Shown here: positions 58,552 through 64,000 of the stretch, one piece after another
Layout: each line of letters opens with the position of its first letter
Position numbering within the stretch: the stretch's first letter is position 1
Source: Watersipora subatra
Lineage: Eukaryota > Bryozoa > Gymnolaemata > Cheilostomatida > Watersiporidae
Reading direction: 5' to 3'
Length of the DNA: 64,000 bases
NCBI RefSeq assembly: GCF_963576615.1
Contig: NC_088711.1
Coordinates: forward strand, 868,001-932,000
The notes under the pieces: generated by a model
Seen by the model: the letters and a program-made list of their open reading frames with translations, nothing else
Databases searched by the model: none
Told to the model about the DNA's origin: nothing
Program-made: the position numbers and the translations under genes

Positions 58552-59790
58552 CTACAAAGACAGGGTAGCGCATCGAGGAACACCAACAACCACATAACAC
58601 AGACCTCAATGCCTAAATAGTTTGTTCATGCCAAATAGCGATCACATTCACACTTACTCTAACACAAACCTGTTATCTAACGCTTATTATCCAGCTTCTC
58701 TACATATAAGCGTCGCTGTCCATTAACCAGTATAAACTGACACAAAACTTGAAGGTTATCAAAAAAACAGCTAAGTTAGAGCCTGTTTTAAAGATTTCTT
58801 ACTGACGTCTCACGGAATGGAGAAGTTCATGGTACTCTTTTGGCCTATTGTTATAAGCTTGTCCACATTCTAAGTCTATGAGCCTACAAGAGTTTTGGTT
58901 TACTATAACTTTATTTGTACTTTGTACCAAATATGTATGTCTCGCACAACATCATGTCAGTTTATTTTTCATATTTCAAAGGTTAGCCAATAGCTCAAAA
59001 ATTGACTCATTATCACATTAGCACACAACATTACTCTTTGAGATTTCAATAAGATGTTTGAGTATTTTAACCAAATGCTGGTTTTATTAACATTCTCAAA
59101 TTGTGATTTCAAATTGCGAAAACCAATCGTAGGATACTAGATATTCGCAAAATATCTAGTATCTAGTAAAAGATGAGACGCCCAAATTGACTGATGTAAT
59201 TCTATAGTGACCCCGTCGAAACTTAATGTGGGATGTATTAAGAAGATAGAATTATTTACTCCTTGATCTGCATGTACAGAAGTTGATGTTGCAAGGTGGT
59301 AAACTAATCAGAGTCTTAACTATAGACTGATAGTTTATAACTACAGCTTGTAACAGCGCTCCGCATTATCAGAGATAGTCTTTGCTGTGAACGTTTATTA
59401 CTTGATCTATTTATAAGAAAAAGCATAAAAACACCTGTCTTGATGAGTTATAATTATGGTGAAATTCATGACTTACATAAACTAATTTTTCTCGCATTCA
59501 CATATTGGCTAGTTCGTAGCGTAATTCATGTCTAAGTCTTGCCGAAACATGGCCTCATTACATCACAGCCAGCCAGAAGGTTGCCTCGCATGTTTTTTTC
59601 AACTTCAAACATGATTTTTTACTTTACTTCCATGGAAATCATTGAAAAAAAAATCATAATTATATTGTTACAAATAAATATAATTTTAGAATTGCCGGTT
59701 AACCTATAAATCTAGATATATATTTCTCAAAGTATGTCTGTTTGTACATATGTTTGTATGTTGGTACGCATACCGACTATAGATCTTCAA
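58552..59790. other. No gene recognised
   Basis: AT-rich sequence upstream of the CKS exon, probably the CKS first intron. No exon or repeat array was found. Confidence 0.5.
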
Positions 59791-59799
59791 ATCTTGATT

Positions 59800-59900
59800 T
59801 TTCCGCAATCTGATGGATTTGAACTCACGATGATTTTCGCACCGCCCGGCGAGTGTTTTATCCGGATGTTCTACCACTGAGCTAGAATGCCATAGCGACC
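59800..59900 (-). repeat. tRNA-like SINE head (degenerate)
   Basis: On the minus strand an A-box-like TAGCTCAGTGGTAGAAC (59884-59868) and a B-box-like GAGTTCAAATCC (59826-59815) are spaced as in a tRNA, but the anticodon and T stems do not pair well. It is therefore a tRNA-derived SINE head or a dead tRNA rather than a working gene. Downstream sequence (TATATTTCTCAAAGTATGT) recurs at about 60968. Confidence 0.55.
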
Positions 59901-59934
59901 ATATACATTTCTTTATAAAATATACAGCACGCGC

Positions 59935-60180
59935 GTGCTAATTATTTCAGCCTTAGGTTTTCACCAAAGATTTGGAGATTTGTTTGCCTCGAAGCTTGAA
60001 CATAAATTCGGTTCTCGACTAAACTGGAGCATCCGCATTGCAATTAGCAAAGCTCCGGAAACGGATAAGCATTTTACGCTTCATAAATTCTTTACAAAAA
60101 GGGAGAAACCATGTGGGACGAGGCCTCCTCTACCGAAGAAATTTGCTAGGGAGATAACCCTTGCAGTCGAGTTACCCTAA
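59935..60180 (+). other. Unrecognised 81-codon open frame
   Basis: The frame (MLIISALGFHQRFGDLFASK...) has protein-like composition and is rich in Lys and Arg toward its end (KKFAREITLAVELP). It adjoins the SINE-like sequence and has no clear splice or promoter context. It may be a transposon fragment. Confidence 0.2.
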
Positions 60181-60779
60181 ATTGTTTTGGAGGATGAGTC
60201 TCCTTTAAAGATGTAAAGTAAACAGGCCATTGCTGTTTATATTTTCTTTTTCCTATGATGTAATTATCTGTTGCATTTTTTGCTGTTTAACTATCTATTT
60301 TTGCAATTTTTAGTATTGTGTTTTAACCTTTAATGCTTTGGATGTTTTAAAAGCCAAATGTACGAAATGCTTACTTTTGCTTTCTTTTTCCATCATCATA
60401 AATATAAAACATTTTGTTAAAATTAAACTTGATCTATATATACCCGTTTCTATTTATAGTATGCAGTATACAGTACAGCTTATGGTGTAAAATAATGATA
60501 AAAATACCGAAGTATATCTCCGAATTTACCCAAGTTTTTCTCATTTTGGAACGGATTAAAATCTACATAATTTTATTTTAATGGGAAAAATTGTTTCCGA
60601 TCTCAAAAAATTCAGTTAGCAACGCTAGAACAGTTCCGCTAGAATAGGTTGAACTGTACGTTATTAAAAGCTGTACATCGCTGAAAGTTATAAACTTTTA
60701 AATTTACAGTGGTTTGAAAACCTTTTTCTCATGATATGCAGTTTGAAAGTTAGAGTGACAAATGTTATATGTTGAATAC

Positions 60780-61735
60780 AAATCAATATTCTGTCCAAAG
60801 ACCTTTTTATTACACAGCACAGCATGTGCTAGCACATACAAATCAATTATCTGTCCAAAAACTTTTTCATTATCGGGCAACGCTGGGTAGCACAGCACAG
60901 TGCCAGCATAGCACAGCATAATAGTTACTATAGTCTTTCAATCAAATACACCTATAATATATACACGTATATTTCTCAAAGTATGTGGATCTGTGTGTCA
61001 TTCCAGCTATAGCGCATGCTGATTATTTTACCGATGCGGTCACGCGTCATGATGCCCCTGTTAAGAAATATTTGTCGTAAGGTTCAATTACTATATCTGG
61101 GGTCAAGGCCAATTCTTCTCATGCGAATAATTATGGTGACTCCGTGGGAAGAGCCTTGACATTATCTCTCCTTTTGGTCAGACAAAAACAGTACGATATC
61201 TCATTTTTACATTAGTACCGGTATCGAGAGGTACCAGTATCGTAGTATTCAAAGATTTGATGAATAGTTTCTGGTGGAACAGTAACCTTTTTTATACACA
61301 CACACTTCTATGCAAGAACTGTTATTATTAATTCTACATATTCAGGATTGTTTTTTTTTCTCAGTTCGTATTAATTGTATCATTACCGAATCATCTTTTA
61401 TCGTAATCGCAGCAAAGCCGATTTAATTTAGCTATTACTTGCTAATTATTTTACATCTAAACCTTTTCATAGTCGTTTTATTTTTTTAATTTATTTGACC
61501 TGCACGAAACATTTTCCTCATGATATGAAGTTCACAAGTTGTTTGACAAGGTTTGAAAACCTTTACAGTTGTTTTTATTTTCTCTCTTATTTACTTCAAT
61601 TACACAAAACACTTCTCTCATGATATGCAGTTTAAATGTTAGAATGGCAAATGTTGTTATATGTTAAATACAAATCAACTTTCTGACCATAGACTTTTTT
61701 ATTACCTGGGCAACGCCGGGTAGTACAGCTAATAT
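60780..61735. repeat. Interspersed-repeat debris
   Basis: ACAAATCAAT...CTGTCCAAA phrases occur at about 60778 and 60838, and a related phrase (ACAAATCAACTTTCTGACCA) at 61670. TTACCTGGGCAACGCCGGGT ends the block at about 61690-61710. Phrases such as TTTGAAAACCTTTACAGTTG near 61552 are shared with the stretch 52300-52600 in complement. These are remnants of one or more dispersed families I cannot name. Confidence 0.5.
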
Positions 61736-62056
61736 ATTTATATTTCAAACAAAATTTTATGCCTTCTCTAACTTGGCATTTAGTTATTCGAGTCGCACCA
61801 TGTGAAAACACATGTGCAAAGAATATAGCATAATTATATACAACAAATGTGATCAGATGAGAATTACTCTATCTGATATAATTAATCAGAGTTAGCTCGG
61901 TTCAAACCAGGTGGTTTAAACCTTGTTTAAACTGGGTCGAAAAACCCAACAATTCATGGTTTTTTTTTTTACTTTTTATCAAATGTTATTACTAATGGTT
62001 TATTTATAGAGGATTTATAGGCAATATTTATAGAGGACCATTCATTGTTCCATTAA

Positions 62057-62881
62057 ACCATAACTGCCACGAACAACTTTTATCGTATTTACTAGGTATA
62101 TCAGACACCCTGATTCCGATTTTGTAATCAAAATAAAGATTAGGCCACTAACTTTCAGAGTAATGAAGGATTTTTTATAGCGTTTTAATATCGGTCTCGA
62201 AAACAACACGATCGGCATAACAAGCTCCGTCCATAAATACGTGACGTAACCTAGCTTTTTAGGAACAGATGTTACGTAGAGATGTTTAGACCGATTTAGA
62301 ATAATAGAGATGGGTGTTTTAAAATCCATTAATATCTACATTCAGCCTTAAAAATAATATCAGTCTTTTCTGAAAGGTAGATAAGCTATTTAGCATTGCA
62401 TATTTGAAAAGCGCGATAACAACGCTAGCTCGTGATAAAACTGCGCTTTTTGAGCTCATTTTTCTCGGCGTCCAGCCCATTTAAACGTCATGTAACAAGC
62501 TGCGAGCAATTTTAAATAGTTTATATCCCTTTCATAAAAAACTGAAATTATTTTACAGGCTGGATTTAGATAATAACAGGTTTTAAGACACCCATCTCTA
62601 TTATTCTAAATCGGACTAAACATACACCCATCTCTATTATTCTAAATCGGACTAAACATTCCTAACTTCTGGTTCTGAAAAAGCTAGGTTTCGTCACATA
62701 TTTATGGGCGGAGCTTGTAATGCCGATTGTGTTGTTTTCGAAACGGATATTGAAACGCTTTAAAAAAGCCTAAATGATTTTGAAGGTTAGTGGACTAACC
62801 TTTATTTTGAGTACAAAATCGGAATCAGCGTGTCTGATTTACCTAGTAAATACGATAAAAGTTGATCGTGACAGTTATGGT
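62057..62881. mobile_element. Second-family foldback element, copy 2 (825 bp)
   Basis: TTAA (62053-62056 and 62882-62885) flanks inverted termini ACCATAACTG and CAGTTATGGT. The two arms are inverted copies separated by a GC-richer centre (GCGCGATAACAACGC to CTGCGCTTTTTGAGC). It is homologous to 25066-25819. A 24-40-bp stretch near 62590-62650 (ACCCATCTCTATTATTCTAA) is duplicated in tandem. Confidence 0.88.
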
Positions 62882-62885
62882 TTAA

Positions 62886-63854
62886 TGCAAATATAAGCTT
62901 CAAATTAAAGGATTTAGTGTTTATTCAAATCAATATCCAGGCTTCAAAGTGTTAATGTCAAACTTTGTCCCTTTTCGCTTTCATGATTTTCCGCTACATA
63001 TTTTTTCAAAAAAAAATATGGTCTTTTCCAAGCCTGTAACTAATGTCTAATAGACAAAAGAAAAAATGTTCACCTATTTTTCCCCAGGACCATTTTCAGA
63101 ATGGTTAATACTGTCCAGTGAAATTTTTGCTATCTCTAAAATTAACACATAGGCATGTCCATAATTTATTATGTGACCGTTGGAGAAGGTTTTACTAAAT
63201 TCTGCTTTTTCATTTAAAAATATGCAACTTTGAATTGTCCCATCTGAAAGAGTATGAAACTCTGAACAACTAGATGCTACTTTTGTTTAATTTGACCAGA
63301 TCTTGAGGTCATGAAGGCCGAGTTAAGGCATGTATGACATGACATCACAAAAATAGAGGTTTTTGTGGACCTAATTTCCAATTGTAAACTTTTTGAAGCG
63401 ACTAGTACCACCCATTAAACTTTAACATGTGAGATAGGCATGGTGTCAAAGATGTATTTTATTAATAAGCAGACGACTTGTTAAAAGAATAGCACATGTA
63501 CAAGATTGAGGGTGTGTGTATGCCGTGACCAACAAAATATGTATGGTGTGACGCTGTGATTTCCATATGGTTATTAGCTAATTATTTGTGTTGAAATCTA
63601 TACGAAACAAAACTGTTGATTAGAATTTACATTTAGCGTAATTGTATATCTACATAAAATAACATAATAATAGTTTATAAAATTAAGTATTACACATAAC
63701 AAATACATGACACTAGTAAAGACGTTAAACACAAATGCGCAATAACTAGCTATTCAGTTAAATATCTATCCGAGAATGCAAATAACTGTGGAAGCTCTGA
63801 ATAACTCACTCACATCTAGAGATAGTAGTTATAGCGAATTCAGCACACACGTAC
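62886..63854. other. No gene recognised
   Basis: AT-rich sequence without arrays or recognisable exons. Confidence 0.5.
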
Positions 63855-63928
63855 TGTAAATTGTTGTTTAAAATTGGGCATGTGAGGAGACCGAGTATTT
63901 GTTTCTCCTCTACCCAGGACTGGTCACC
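63855..63928 (-). CDS. Candidate exon of an unidentified gene
   Basis: On the minus strand, an acceptor (tgttatgtattcag) is followed by a 74-bp stretch open in one frame, GDQSWVEEKQILGLLTCPIL then NNNLQ, up to a donor-like gtacgt. The other two frames stop early. I do not recognise the protein. It could be an internal exon of a gene beyond the window edge, or chance. Confidence 0.3.
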
Positions 63929-64000
63929 CTGAATACATAACAAATTATTATAACAAGTTCTAAACTCGTAAGCCTCCAAACTCCCTGATTTCTACATCAC

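Noticed and set aside
59800..59900. Functional tRNA gene
   Set aside because: A- and B-box-like words are present, but the anticodon and T stems do not pair and no clear anticodon loop forms.

Overview
The window looks like nuclear DNA of a bilaterian invertebrate. It is AT-rich, has intron-split genes with GT-AG junctions, and is crowded with short tandem repeats and DNA-transposon remnants. A mollusc or other spiralian is my guess from gene style and repeat content; nothing in the sequence proves it. There is no prokaryotic, viral or CRISPR organisation.

Five conserved metazoan genes can be read, most only after splicing by eye. (1) Plus strand, 1269-2763: the large 3' exon of a Shaker-type (Kv1) potassium channel. 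(2) Minus strand, 12154-6946: a complete four-exon NDUFA13/GRIM-19 gene (complex I subunit, 148 aa). (3) Minus strand, 28547-16450: a complete six-exon ALYREF (mRNA export adaptor, 247 aa) ending in a 15-nt exon. (4) Plus strand, 36142-50231: an R7-family RGS gene (DEP, R7 homology, GGL and RGS domains, 15 coding exons, 600 aa). (5) Minus strand, 58551-58424: the middle exon of a CKS1/2 gene. Kv1 and NDUFA13 converge, ALYREF and RGS diverge, and RGS and CKS converge. They belong to unrelated pathways (excitability, respiration, mRNA export, G-protein signalling, cell cycle), so no functional cluster is claimed.

Repeats explain most of the rest. The RGS gene is the hot spot: six of its fourteen introns hold tandem arrays, including three consecutive arrays of 14-, 19- and 16-bp units that fill a 3.8-kb intron, and a 15-bp array that starts about 19 nt after a 5' splice site. 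Very long open frames over these arrays (up to 852 codons) follow from unit length and composition and are not genes. Mobile-element remnants include two families of long-inverted-repeat elements at TTAA sites, a hAT-type element with an 8-bp target duplication, a Mutator-like miniature element with a 9-bp duplication, a pogo/Tigger-like element, a decayed Ty3/gypsy pol fragment, a tRNA-like SINE head, and a 5.1-kb DNA transposon that has split a 20-bp minisatellite and carries broken pieces of its own protein.

The stretches 13960-16237, 28548-36141 and 58552-63850 contain no gene I can recognise. Two or three weak exon candidates are listed with low confidence.
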